Made by a program: the position numbers and the translations under genes
Part shown: piece after piece, positions 17,532 through 26,024 of the stretch
How positions within the stretch are numbered: the stretch's first letter is position 1
Layout of the letters: every line of letters starts with the position of its first letter
Assembly (NCBI GenBank): GCA_937993755.1
Contig: CALKMA010000025.1
Coordinates: forward strand, 1 to 57,704
Reading direction: 5' to 3'
Source of the DNA: HGM13233 sp900762805
GTDB lineage: Bacteria; Bacillota; Clostridia; Oscillospirales; Ruminococcaceae
Length of the DNA: 57,704 bases
The notes under the pieces: generated by a model
The model's database searches: none
The model's input: only the letters and a program-made list of their open reading frames with translations
What the model was told of the DNA's origin: nothing

Positions 17532-18497
17532 TTATGGTCTCGGAGGGCGGATGGGCAGACGGCGGATATCCTCTTCGCCATCAAAGGCCAGCTTTTCACA
17601 GCAGCCGAGCAGCCGCGAGGTGATGCTCTCACCGTAACGCGCTTCAAGCTGCTTCTGCTCCACCAGATTGGTGGTGAATACGGTGCTTTTCCCTTCGCTG
17701 ATGCGGGTGTTGACAAGGTCGTAGATGGCGTTGAGCACGACGGCGTTGAGGTACTCGCTGCCGAGATCATCAAGGATCAGCAGATCGCAGGCCTTCAGCT
17801 CGCGCAGGACGGTGTCGTTGCGGAAATCGGCCATGTACTCCCGCTCGATCTCGCGGAAGATGTTGGCGCTCGAACAGTAAATGACATCCTCCCCCGCGGC
17901 GATGCGCTCGTGGGCGATGGCCAGCGCCAGATGTGTCTTGCCGAGGCCGGCGTAGCCGAACAGCAGCAGATTGCGTGGCGCTGTGCGGTCCTTGTAGGCG
18001 AAACGCTTGCAGACCTCCAGATTATGCGCCATCTTCTGGCGCGTGCTCCGGCCCTTTTCGGCGATGTCCGAGTAGCAGTCGAGCGAAAAGCTCTCAAAGC
18101 CGGTCAGCGCCAGCGGCGAACGGCTGTTGATCTGTTTGGCGTGGTACTCGCGGATGAGCTGGCGGTAGCAGTCACAGGGCGCGCCCCGGACGCGGCCGGT
18201 ATCGCGGCAGTGCGGACAGTGAAAAAAGCTCTCCTCCCGGATGCCGCATTTATTTAGATAATGCTCACGCTCGTTCTGCAGCACGTCAAGCTCGCACAGC
18301 TCGTCGGCCGCCGCGCCGCCCTTGGCGGCCGCCAGCGCCGCCGAGGCGCCAATGCGGGCAATGCGGCTGTCGAGCTGCTCCAGATAGGGATGCTCGCGGT
18401 AGAGCGTCCGGTAGAATTCTTCCCGCTTCGCTTCAGCCGCCGCGGCGCGGCGCAGCAGCACGGCTTCGGCATATTGTCTGGCAGTATCATGACCCAT
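17532..18497 (-). CDS. Replicative helicase loader, DnaC/DnaI type
   Basis: A 321-residue AAA+ ATPase that loads the replicative helicase at origins and restart sites. It has an N-terminal helical part, a zinc motif around residues 92-108 (CPHCRDTGRVRGAPCDC), Walker A GYAGLGKTH, Walker B LLILDDLGSE and the sensor region VFTTNL. ATG 18497 has GAGGTG just upstream and starts 9 nt after the stop of the DnaD-like gene; an earlier TTG would overlap that stop. The pair with the DnaD-like gene is the classical Bacillota primosome arrangement. Confidence 0.88.
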   Translation of the reverse strand: MGHDTARQYAEAVLLRRAAAAEAKREEFYRTLYREHPYLEQLDSRIARIGASAALAAAKGGAAADELCELDVLQNEREHYLNKCGIREESFFHCPHCRDTGRVRGAPCDCYRQLIREYHAKQINSRSPLALTGFESFSLDCYSDIAEKGRSTRQKMAHNLEVCKRFAYKDRTAPRNLLLFGYAGLGKTHLALAIAHERIAAGEDVIYCSSANIFREIEREYMADFRNDTVLRELKACDLLILDDLGSEYLNAVVLNAIYDLVNTRISEGKSTVFTTNLVEQKQLEARYGESITSRLLGCCEKLAFDGEEDIRRLPIRPPRP

Positions 18498-18505
18498 AGC
18501 GCACC

Positions 18506-19360
18506 TCAATACTTTTCATTGGCTTCATCGAACAGCGACCGATCCCCGCTCCCGCCCCGGCCGCGCGCGGCGATATTGCCCGGTGTCTGGCGCGTCTGGC
18601 GCAGTGTGCAGAAGCCCTGCCGGTGCCAGCCCGACAGCATGGCGTGAAGATAGGCTATATCGTTTTTGCCGCTCTGCGCGGCGGCCTCGGCGGCAAAGGA
18701 GGCGTCATAGCCGAATTTCTGATACCAATCATCGATCATGCGGCGCTCGCGGGCCGTAAAACGGTCGCCGGCGCGGACGATGGCGGCGGCCACCTCGCTC
18801 TGCTGCCGCTCCTGCCGCTCCAGCCCGCGGACATAGTCCTCGGCCTGCGGCAGCGTGACGATGCCCGCCTTCTGCCAGCGGCGGGCAACGCGGTCGGCAT
18901 AGTTTACCTCGCTCCCGGCTTCGGCAAGGCGGCGGCTGTATTCCAGCACAAAGAGGATAAATTCAACGGGCAGGCCCTCGGCATCATAAAGAGCGGCCAG
19001 CATGAGATTTTCGCGGTGAGCGGTCGGCCGGCCGAGCAGGCGCTGCGCCTCGCGCAGCAGCACCGACAGTTCGGGGTCGTTGAGCGACGAGCGCGCGAAC
19101 ATCTCAACGGTGTACCTTCCGGCGCCGGCCGGCTTCCCCTCGCCGGTCACCAGCAGGCCGGCCGAGACCCAGTAGTTGAGCGCCCGCTGCGCGACGGCCT
19201 CGGTCATGTTGAGGACGCGGCAGACTGTCTCGCAGTCGGCCTGCGGCTGCTCCAGAAACAGAAGCGCGACCTTGAGCGCCGCGCCGTCGGCCGTTTTATA
19301 GCGCTCGGCCAGCACCGGCGGAAGCTGTGCGCCGGCCGGCGCGTTCAGAGAATACCGCAT
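18506..19360 (-). CDS. DnaD-domain primosome protein
   Basis: A 284-residue protein. The N-terminal winged-helix part (residues about 20-75) is followed by two DnaD-type helical repeats, the second reading YQKFGYDASFAAEAAA ... DIAYLHAMLSGWHRQGF, which matches the conserved C-terminal motif ending in a tryptophan and glycine. DnaD-like proteins remodel DNA and recruit the helicase loader during replication initiation. AAAGGAGGG sits before ATG 19360; the open frame upstream adds no domain. The helicase loader gene follows directly. Confidence 0.85.
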   Translation of the reverse strand: MRYSLNAPAGAQLPPVLAERYKTADGAALKVALLFLEQPQADCETVCRVLNMTEAVAQRALNYWVSAGLLVTGEGKPAGAGRYTVEMFARSSLNDPELSVLLREAQRLLGRPTAHRENLMLAALYDAEGLPVEFILFVLEYSRRLAEAGSEVNYADRVARRWQKAGIVTLPQAEDYVRGLERQERQQSEVAAAIVRAGDRFTARERRMIDDWYQKFGYDASFAAEAAAQSGKNDIAYLHAMLSGWHRQGFCTLRQTRQTPGNIAARGRGGSGDRSLFDEANEKY

Positions 19361-19390
19361 GAGCCGCCCTCCTTTCATTCTTCTGATAAT

Positions 19391-19419
19391 ATTGTAAATT
19401 ACTGCCCGGCCTCTGTCAA
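19391..19419 (-). promoter_or_regulatory. Promoter of the dnaD-dnaC operon
   Basis: TTGACA (19419-19414), 17-nt spacer, TACAAT (19396-19391) on the minus strand, 30 nt ahead of the coding start. Confidence 0.85.
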
Positions 19420-19611
19420 CCGGTTTTGTGTTTTGCCGCGCCGGGCAATAGCCTGCCAAGGGACGCGCCCTGCCGGCGATGACGGAGCGGATGCCGCCGC
19501 TGCTCCGGTATACAGCAGCGCCGAAGCAAAGCGGCGCCCCCCTCGGCAGGCCCGGCGGGCCTGCTCCGAAAGCAGACGGGGGCGGCCGGCGCCGGAAAAC
19601 GGCCCCGCAGC

Positions 19612-19639
19612 AAAGCGGCCGCCCTGCCGGGCGGCCGCT
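19612..19639 (-). terminator. Terminator-like hairpin after ptsI
   Basis: AGCGGCCGCC (19639-19630) pairs perfectly with 19623-19614 around a 6-nt loop, then TTTG on the minus strand. The short T run makes it a moderate terminator for ptsI. No gene is visible in 19420-19663. Confidence 0.6.
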
Positions 19640-19663
19640 GAAAAAGCTGTCATGCCTTTTCTG

Positions 19664-21379
19664 TTATTTGGTGGCTTCCTTGAGGTATTCGATGACCTCA
19701 GCCTCGGTATGCAGGCTCTTGACGACGGCGCCGATCTCGCGGGCGCGTGTCATGCTGACATGCGCGATGGCGCGCTTGACGCGCGCGAGGTTGCTGGCGC
19801 TCATGCTGAACTTTTTGAGGCCCAGACCGGCGAGCGCCACGGCGGCCAGCGGATTGCCGGCCATCTCGCCGCAGACGGAGACCGGCTTGCCGACCTTGTT
19901 GAACTCGCTGAAGATATAGCCGAGCATACGGAACATCGCGGGCGAGAAGGTCTGATAATAGCCGGATATCTTGGCGTTCATGCGGTCAACGGCGTGCAGA
20001 TACTGGCACAGGTCGTTGGTGCCGACACTGGCGAAATCGACCAGCGAGGCGGCCACATCGGAGATCTCGGCAATAGCGGGGATCTCGATCATGATGCCGA
20101 TCTTGACATTCTTGTCATAGGTGAAGCCCTCGGCGTCAAGCTCCTTCTTCGCGCGCTCAACGGCAGCCTTGCCGTTGTTGATATCATCGACCGAGCCGAC
20201 CATGGGGAACATGATCCACATCTGGCCGAAGGCCGAAGCGCGCAGCGCGGCGCGCAGCTGGGTGTTGAACATCTCGGGGTTATTGAGGCACAGGCGCAGG
20301 GCGCGGTTGCCGAGGAACGGGTTGTCCTCATGCGGCATTTCCATGTACTTGAGCGTCTTGTCGCCGCCGATATCAAGCGTGCGCAGCGTGACGGGGCGGC
20401 CCTTGGCGTTTTCCAGCACCTTCCTGTAGGCGGCGAACTGCTCCTCCTCGGTGGGCATATGGTCGCTGTTCATGTAGAGGAATTCGCTGCGCAGCAGGCC
20501 GATGAAATCCACCTGCTCATAGGCGGGGTCGGGGTCGGCCGAGCCGATATTGAGGCCGATGTCGAGCTTGACGTCGTCAGCCGTCCGCAGCTCGCGGGTG
20601 AGATATTTCTCGGTGATGCGGGCGTCCTCCTCGAACTGAGCGAGCCTGGTCTTGTATTCGGCCTTCTGCGTATCAGACGGGTTGAGGATAACGGTGCCGT
20701 CGAGCGCGTCGAGAATGACCTCCTCGCCGTCCTTCAGCACCTCGGTGGCCACAGAGACGCCGAGCACGGCCGGCAGCTTATAGCCGCGGGCGATGATGGC
20801 GGAATGAGAGGTGGCGCCGCCGACCTCGGTGACGATGCCGAGAACGTTTTCGCGGTCAAGCGTGGCGGTGTCGCTGGGCAGCAGGTCGTGCGCCACGACA
20901 ATGACCTTCTCGGCCAGGCGGGAGAGATTTTTCTCCTCCTCGCCGTGCAGAATGCGCAGCAGCCGGTTGCGGACATCCCGGATATCGGCCGCGCGCGCGG
21001 CGATAAGCGGATCCTTGGCCTTGCCGAGCAGCATGGCATATTCGTCGAACACGTGCTCCACAGCGTAATCGGGCATGGCGCGGTCGTCGGTGATGGCGGC
21101 CCTGACCTCCTCGATCATATCCTCATCGGCAAGGATCTCCTGATGCGCCACAAAAATCTTGGCCTTGTCCTCATCCTTCTGGGACATCATCTCGACCAGC
21201 GCAGCCAGCTCCTGATCGGCCGCCTGCGCCGCCGCATCGAACTGAGCAAGGTATTCGTCCTCGTGCCCCGCCTCAAAATATGTTTCGTAGACATCGCAGG
21301 TAAAGGCCTTATAGATAAAGACCTTGCCGCACGCCAGCCCGGCCGAAACCGGATTGCCTTTCAGAATTCTTGTCATCAT
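19664..21379 (-). CDS. ptsI: PTS enzyme I (phosphoenolpyruvate-protein phosphotransferase)
   Basis: A 571-residue cytoplasmic enzyme that moves phosphate from PEP to a histidine and then to HPr, feeding every PTS transporter, including the cellobiose-class one in this window. The phospho-histidine is H192 in GGATSHSAIIARG. The PEP-binding barrel follows, with GLLRSEFLYM, the TLDIGGDKTL region and the C-terminal SVCGEMAGNPLAAV containing the catalytic cysteine. Two adjacent ATGs (21379 and 21376) are possible; AGGG precedes both. It lies 45 nt after ptsH, in the usual order. Confidence 0.97.
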   Translation of the reverse strand: MMTRILKGNPVSAGLACGKVFIYKAFTCDVYETYFEAGHEDEYLAQFDAAAQAADQELAALVEMMSQKDEDKAKIFVAHQEILADEDMIEEVRAAITDDRAMPDYAVEHVFDEYAMLLGKAKDPLIAARAADIRDVRNRLLRILHGEEEKNLSRLAEKVIVVAHDLLPSDTATLDRENVLGIVTEVGGATSHSAIIARGYKLPAVLGVSVATEVLKDGEEVILDALDGTVILNPSDTQKAEYKTRLAQFEEDARITEKYLTRELRTADDVKLDIGLNIGSADPDPAYEQVDFIGLLRSEFLYMNSDHMPTEEEQFAAYRKVLENAKGRPVTLRTLDIGGDKTLKYMEMPHEDNPFLGNRALRLCLNNPEMFNTQLRAALRASAFGQMWIMFPMVGSVDDINNGKAAVERAKKELDAEGFTYDKNVKIGIMIEIPAIAEISDVAASLVDFASVGTNDLCQYLHAVDRMNAKISGYYQTFSPAMFRMLGYIFSEFNKVGKPVSVCGEMAGNPLAAVALAGLGLKKFSMSASNLARVKRAIAHVSMTRAREIGAVVKSLHTEAEVIEYLKEATK

Positions 21380-21424
21380 TGATCCCTGTCCTCTTTTCCT
21401 TGGTTCGCCTGTGCGCAGGGCAGC

Positions 21425-21700
21425 TTATTCACCAAAACCGCTGTCGATCAGGGCGATCAGATCATCGACGGCCTCGACCTCATCCTCGCCGTCGCCGATC
21501 ACTTCGACCAGTGTGCCGGCCGAAAGGCCCTGGGCCAGCAGCTTGACGATGGACTTGGCATTGACAGGCTGGGAATCGGGCTCGCTCGCATTGCGGACGC
21601 TGACCTTGCACTGATAGGTCTTCGCCTTGGTCACGAACTCAGAGGCCGGACGGGCGTGAAGGCCGGAAGCATTAACAAGCGTGGTTTGTTTTGAATACAT
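21425..21700 (-). CDS. ptsH: PTS phosphocarrier protein HPr
   Basis: A 91-residue phosphocarrier. His15 in GLHARPAS accepts phosphate from enzyme I; Ser50 in NAKSIVKLL corresponds to the regulatory serine (Ser46 in Bacillus) phosphorylated by HPr kinase for catabolite repression. The loop before it (NASEPDSQP) is a few residues longer than in Bacillus HPr. AAAGGAG lies before ATG 21700, and the open frame further upstream is not needed. Upstream, AT-rich sequence at 21750-21790 contains candidate -10 boxes (TATAAT, TATAAG) but no clear -35 element. Confidence 0.95.
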   Translation of the reverse strand: MYSKQTTLVNASGLHARPASEFVTKAKTYQCKVSVRNASEPDSQPVNAKSIVKLLAQGLSAGTLVEVIGDGEDEVEAVDDLIALIDSGFGE

Positions 21701-22302
21701 TTGGTGTCTCCTTTGTTGACTGACTTGACCCTTTCGGGCAATGGGCAGCATCTTATATCATGCTACATTATATAGTTTAACCCATCAAGAGGGCTTATGA
21801 CAAGTATAAATGTATTTTTCTTCGCTTTACACATATTTTACTTTGCAGTTTTGTGCATTTTGACGACGAACTTCAACACCTTTGCCTGCCCCGGCAAGGC
21901 AAATCCGCCGGCCCGTCCGGGTCGGGCGGCAGAAGCAGGAAGCAGCGGGGAAAAGGCCGGAAATCCGGTGCAGCAGGGCAAATCAGACGGCGGCGCCGGC
22001 TTAGCGGGCAGGCGGCTTTAGCCCAAGCGGCACACGGGACGGCGGCGGATATCGACGGCTGAAAGAACGCGGGGCATATCCAGATGGAGAAGGGAAGCCT
22101 GCGGCGGACGCGGGCGGATGCCGGCAGGCAAGGCTGCTATGCCGAGGCTACCGTACAGGGCAGAAAACCGCGGCAGTACCGGCCATGGCCGAGCTTCTCA
22201 GCGGCCTGAACGATGACGGCCGCCGAGCGGCTGCGGCGCAGAATGCAATCGTTCCGCTGTTCTCCCTTCCGCCCGTCCGCTTGCGTCCATTCCGCCGCAG
22301 CG
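21701..22302. other. Upstream region of ptsH followed by gene-free GC-rich DNA
   Basis: About 80 bp of AT-rich promoter-like DNA for ptsH, then some 500 bp with no supported gene. A plus-strand frame at 21797 starts with a hydrophobic stretch but then turns into low-complexity Gly/Ala/Arg and lacks a ribosome-binding site. Confidence 0.45.
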
Positions 22303-22394
22303 CAAAATAAAACAGCCGCCTTGCGGCAGCTGTTTTATTTCGAATAAGGAGGAAAGATGTGAATAAGGAAATGAAACACTCAGCACTCTGCTGT
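22303..22394 (-). ncRNA. Candidate small RNA with anti-Shine-Dalgarno stretch and terminator
   Basis: On the minus strand a promoter (TTTACT-17-TACAAT) is followed by about 50 nt of unstructured, pyrimidine-rich RNA, then a terminator hairpin (AAATAAAACAGC at 22305-22316 with its complement at 22329-22340, inner GC stem) ending in TTTTATTTTG. The single-stranded part contains CTTTCCTCCTTATTCG, complementary to AAGGAGG ribosome-binding sites. Such a layout is typical of small RNAs that block translation starts. The same bases on the plus strand could be read as a 30-codon GTG frame behind AAGGAGG, but it lacks a promoter. Confidence 0.45.
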
Positions 22395-22400
22395 AACTAT

Positions 22401-22429
22401 ATTGTAACCTTTCTCCCCCAAAAAGTAAA
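22401..22429 (-). promoter_or_regulatory. Promoter of the candidate small RNA
   Basis: TTTACT (22429-22424), 17-nt spacer, TACAAT (22406-22401) on the minus strand. Transcription would start near 22394. Confidence 0.5.
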
Positions 22430-22517
22430 GAGCAAAACGCAACTTTTTTGAAATTATTTTGTAAATATTTTGTAACCATTCTTGTCGCTTGGCCACCGAT
22501 TGTCCAGAATGCGGCAA

Positions 22518-22551
22518 AACGCCCGCAGCAGCACCGCTGCGGGCGTTGTTT
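22518..22551. terminator. Bidirectional terminator-like hairpin
   Basis: AACGCCCGCAGC (22518-22529) pairs perfectly with 22536-22547 (6-nt loop). GTTTTC follows on the plus strand and TTTTGC on the minus strand. Read leftward it could end transcripts coming from the TetR gene before the small RNA promoter. Confidence 0.65.
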
Positions 22552-22976
22552 TCTGTGATAGTCATGAGCCGTTTCTGAGCTCTTGCAGGCGGTCTGTTAT
22601 TAAGAGAAAACAGCACCGTGCGCACGCTTTCCCGTGAAAGGCGCCGGCCGCATCGGGGCTGTCTTTTTGGAAAAAGCACCGCCGTGAGCGCTGCTCTCCG
22701 CACATTGAAAAGCAAAGCCGTCAGGCGGCTTCACAAAAGTGTCAGGCTGTTTCAATCTTGTATAACGATTCCGCGCCGAGCCGCTCCTCTGCCGTGCTGC
22801 GGCGCATACCGCACCGTCAACCGGCCGCATAGCCTGAGCGGTCCGCCGTCCCGCCCTGAAAAACCGGCACACCGCTCTCCCGGAACGGCTCTGTATGCTT
22901 TTTCGTTCAAAAACGCTTCCCCGACTTCCCGCCGCGGTCCATCGCCGCTCCTCTGCCGGCAAGGCCCGCAGCCCGC
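22552..22976. other. Gene-free stretch downstream of the TetR-family gene
   Basis: About 425 bp without a supported gene. Frames on both strands are Arg/Ala/Pro-rich and lack ribosome-binding sites. Confidence 0.4.
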
Positions 22977-23531
22977 TCAGTCGGCCCGGCGCGACACCCT
23001 CGCCGACCGGCAGATATATTCCAGCAGGCCGGCCAGCCCGTCAGGGCCTATCTCATCGTTGAAGCAGGCCGCCAGCATCAATTCGGCCAGCAGCGGCAGC
23101 AGCGGCTCAGCCGCAAAGCCGAAGCGGGCCAGCAGTATACGCAGCAGACCGGCAAGCTGGGTGCGGATCATGCGGCGGCGCACCCGGCCGGGATCCGGGT
23201 CATTCCCGGAGGCGGCATACTGCTGCCATGTCGGCCGGTAGGCGCGGCAGAAAGCCTCCATCTCGCCGCACAGCTCGCGGCAGCCGGTGCGGATGGAGGG
23301 CGCCTCGGCACAAATAATCTCCATCTGACCGACTGTCCTCTGCCAGTCGTCGCGCATGACGGCCTCGGCCAGCGACAGCTTGCTGTCATAATAATTGTAG
23401 ATGGTCCCCACGGCAATGCCGCAGTCTGCTGCGATCTCGCGCAGCCTGAGCGCAGAGTAGCCCTCGGTCAGCAGCCTGCGCCGGGCGGAGCACAATATCT
23501 TTTCCCGGATATCGGCAATGATTTTCGGCAC
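22977..23531 (-). CDS. TetR-family transcriptional regulator
   Basis: A 184-residue repressor-type protein. The N-terminal helix-turn-helix (AADCGIAVGTIYNYYDSK, residues about 33-50) is textbook TetR; the C-terminal half is a helical ligand-binding and dimer domain with no recognisable ligand signature. The start is GTG 23531 with GAGGGAAG just upstream. It is divergent from the phosphate symporter 525 bp away, a candidate target. An inverted repeat with ACTTTACT arms lies across its own start codon (23530-23557). Confidence 0.9.
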   Translation of the reverse strand: MPKIIADIREKILCSARRRLLTEGYSALRLREIAADCGIAVGTIYNYYDSKLSLAEAVMRDDWQRTVGQMEIICAEAPSIRTGCRELCGEMEAFCRAYRPTWQQYAASGNDPDPGRVRRRMIRTQLAGLLRILLARFGFAAEPLLPLLAELMLAACFNDEIGPDGLAGLLEYICRSARVSRRAD

Positions 23532-23557
23532 TTTACTTCCCTCTTTTCCAGTAAAGT
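23530..23557. promoter_or_regulatory. Inverted repeat over the TetR start codon
   Basis: ACTTTACT (23530-23537) and AGTAAAGT (23550-23557) are perfect complements with a 12-nt spacer. One arm includes the GTG start and the ribosome-binding site lies in the spacer. As DNA it could be the regulator's operator; as RNA the hairpin would hide the ribosome-binding site. Confidence 0.45.
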
Positions 23558-23628
23558 CTTACATATTCTGTTTTCCAGTCTAAAAGCATAACAGCACCAA
23601 TATGCACACTGTGTCATAACGCATGTTG

Positions 23629-23657
23629 AATATAACACATATTTGTCTTCTTGTCAA
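23629..23657 (-). promoter_or_regulatory. Promoter of the TetR-family gene
   Basis: TTGACA (23657-23652), 17-nt spacer, TATATT (23634-23629) on the minus strand, about 100 nt before the GTG start. Confidence 0.8.
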
Positions 23658-23930
23658 TCTTTATCTGCCAACACATTTTCAAATGCTGTCTATTTGCGGC
23701 AGGCCGATAAAGCAGACAGCCGTCAGCGTCGATCCCCGCCTCCCCGTCCGGCGGGACTGCCGCCCGGCGCGCCGGCAGCTTTTCCTTTGTTTTCCCAGGA
23801 GCGACCCATGGAGCAGGGCGGACGCCGCCCTGTATCATCCAAAATCCGCCGTGTGTCAGCCGAAGTGCGGGCGACAGGCTGATAATTCTCCCCCTCGCCG
23901 CCCAAAACACGTAAAAATTTCAAAAAACTA

Positions 23931-23959
23931 TTGGAATTTTCTGCGATTTCAGGTATGAT
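23931..23959 (+). promoter_or_regulatory. Promoter of the Na/phosphate symporter gene
   Basis: TTGGAA (23931-23936), 17-nt spacer, TATGAT (23954-23959), about 100 nt before the coding start. Nothing else is seen between 23660 and 23930. Confidence 0.7.
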
Positions 23960-24056
23960 AGAGATGTATATACCCGCCGACGATAGAAAAAGGGTCGGAA
24001 ACGGCCGCGGCCTGCCGCAAGGCAGCGAAAGAAAAGCAAAGACGAGGGGATAAGCT

Positions 24057-25814
24057 GTGGATATTTTTTCGGTACTTACCTTGGGAGGCGGCCTGGCCTT
24101 TTTCCTGTTCGGCATGCACGTCATGTCCGGCCAGCTGGAAAAGCTGGCCGGCGGCAGGCTCGAAAAGGCGCTGGCCACCCTCACCTCCAATCCCATCAGC
24201 GCGCTGCTGCTCGGCTGCGGCGTGACCATTGCCATCCAGTCGTCGTCGGCTCTCACCGTCATGCTGGTCGGCTTCGTCAATTCCGGCATCCTCCATCTCA
24301 ACCAGACCATCTGGGTCGTGTTCGGCTCCAATATCGGGACGACCTTCACGGCGTGGATCCTGAGCCTTTCGGGCATCGGCAATGAAAGCGTGCTGCTGCA
24401 GCTGCTCAAGCCCTCGTCCTTTTCGCCGGTCATCGCGCTGGTCGGCGCCATCATGATCATCGTCTGCAAAAGCCCCAAGAAAAAGAACATTGCCGAAATC
24501 ATGCTCGGCTTTTCGGTGCTGATGTACGGCATGCAGCTCATGAGTCAGTCGGTCGAGCCGCTGGCCGAAAGCCCGCAGTTCGCCAGCCTGCTGCTGATGT
24601 TCAAAAGCCCTATCATCGCCATCATCATCAGCGCCCTCTTTACCGCCATTATCCAAAGCTCGGCCGCCACCATCGGCATCCTGCAGGCCCTTTCGACGAC
24701 GGGCGCCATCACCTACGGGATGTCGATCCCGCTGGTCATGGGTCTCAACATCGGCACCTGCATCACGGCCGTCCTATCGGCCATCAGCTCCAACCGCGAC
24801 GGCAAGCGCGTCGCCGTGCTGCATCTTTCCATTAAAATCATCGGCACCGTTATTGTGTCGGCGCTGTTCTACAGCCTCAACGCCATCTTCCGCTTTGCCT
24901 TTACCGACCGCGTTATCGGCCATGTCGGGCTGGCCGTACTGCACACCATCTTCAATATCATCACCACGCTGCTGCTGGCGCCCTTTACCCGCCGGCTCGA
25001 AAAAATGGCCTACCGGTTGGTGCCCGCCAAGGGCGATACCGCCCGGCCGGAGATCTTCATCGACGAGCGCCTGCTGGCCACCCCGTCCTTCGCCATTTCG
25101 GAATGCCGCAAGCTGACCGATGAAATGGCCCGCCTGACCAAGCAGGCCTTTCTTGACGCCATGAATCTGCTTGACCAATATGATGACGAGGTCGCCGCAC
25201 GCGTGCTTCGCCTTGAGTCGCTGGCCGACCAGTATGAGGACAAGCTCGGTTCCTATCTTGTCAAAATCAGCGGTAAAAGCCTGACCGAGAGCGACAGCGC
25301 CTCAGTGGCCGAGCTGCTGCACGCCATCGGCGATTTTGAGCGCATCAGCGACCACGCCGTCAACGTGCTGCGCGCCGCCGAGGAAATGCATAATAAGGAA
25401 ATATCCTTTTCTCCGGTCGCCGTCAGCGAGCTGAGCGTCCTCGCGGAAGCTATCCGCGAGATATTGGACATGACCGTCGAGGCCTTCCTCACCAGCAACC
25501 TCACGCTGGCCGCCAGAGTCGAGCCGCTTGAGCAGGTCATCGACGACCTGCAGATCGAGATCAAGGCCAACCACATCCAGCGGCTGCAGGATGGCCGCTG
25601 CACCATCGAGCTTGGCTTTATCCTGTCGGATGTCCTCAACAATTACGAGCGCGTCTCCGACCATTGCTCCAACATCGCTGTGTGCGTTATTAAAATCATG
25701 AAGGACGCCTCCTTCGACACCCACGCCTATCTTTCGGCCATCAAGACCGGCTCGTCGCCGCAGTTCCTGCGCGATTTCGAGACCTACAAGCAGAAATATA
25801 CCCTGCCGGCATAG
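24057..25814 (+). CDS. Na+/phosphate symporter with PhoU domain (NptA type)
   Basis: A 585-residue membrane protein that imports phosphate with sodium. It contains two inverted Na/Pi-cotransporter repeats: GVTIAIQSSSALTVML near residue 60-75 and FTAIIQSSAATIGILQ near 200, both with the QSS motif that binds substrate. From about residue 340 comes a soluble PhoU-like helical domain (ISECRKLTDEMARLTKQAF ... DFERISDHAVNV) that probably senses phosphate state. The start is GTG 24057 with GAGGGG upstream. It is monocistronic and ends at a shared terminator. Confidence 0.92.
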   Translation: MDIFSVLTLGGGLAFFLFGMHVMSGQLEKLAGGRLEKALATLTSNPISALLLGCGVTIAIQSSSALTVMLVGFVNSGILHLNQTIWVVFGSNIGTTFTAWILSLSGIGNESVLLQLLKPSSFSPVIALVGAIMIIVCKSPKKKNIAEIMLGFSVLMYGMQLMSQSVEPLAESPQFASLLLMFKSPIIAIIISALFTAIIQSSAATIGILQALSTTGAITYGMSIPLVMGLNIGTCITAVLSAISSNRDGKRVAVLHLSIKIIGTVIVSALFYSLNAIFRFAFTDRVIGHVGLAVLHTIFNIITTLLLAPFTRRLEKMAYRLVPAKGDTARPEIFIDERLLATPSFAISECRKLTDEMARLTKQAFLDAMNLLDQYDDEVAARVLRLESLADQYEDKLGSYLVKISGKSLTESDSASVAELLHAIGDFERISDHAVNVLRAAEEMHNKEISFSPVAVSELSVLAEAIREILDMTVEAFLTSNLTLAARVEPLEQVIDDLQIEIKANHIQRLQDGRCTIELGFILSDVLNNYERVSDHCSNIAVCVIKIMKDASFDTHAYLSAIKTGSSPQFLRDFETYKQKYTLPA

Positions 25815-25867
25815 CCGGCGGGCGCCTGCCGTAAAGCACAGGGCAGCCACAACTATCCGCCTGCATA

Positions 25868-25904
25868 AAAAAATCGCCGGGGGACCCGAACGGGTCTCCC
25901 GGCG
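25868..25904. terminator. Shared bidirectional terminator
   Basis: CGCCGGGGGACCCG (25875-25888) pairs with 25891-25904 with one G-T pair. On the minus strand it is followed by ATTTTTTTATG, strong for the incoming PTS/glycosidase operon; on the plus strand TCGGTTATTATT follows the symporter gene. Confidence 0.8.
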
Positions 25905-26024
25905 TCGGTTATTATTCCGTTGTTGTATTATTTACAAAATATACGGAGCATGTAGCTTGATGGGAGCCGATGACCGCTCTCCTGCCCGACCCGCCCTGAC
26001 GGGGCGAGCTGCGGGCGGTCTGCC

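Noticed and set aside
18623..21382. Very long plus-strand open frame (over 900 codons) opposite dnaD and ptsI
   Set aside because: It is the antisense shadow of two well-supported genes in GC-rich DNA; no ribosome-binding site and no recognisable domain.
21797..22021. Small secreted protein on the plus strand
   Set aside because: Hydrophobic start, but the remainder is low-complexity and there is no ribosome-binding site; it overlaps the ptsH promoter region.
22343..22452. 30-codon GTG frame behind AAGGAGG as a leader peptide
   Set aside because: No plus-strand promoter, it follows a terminator, and no structural gene lies downstream; the minus-strand small RNA explains the same bases better.
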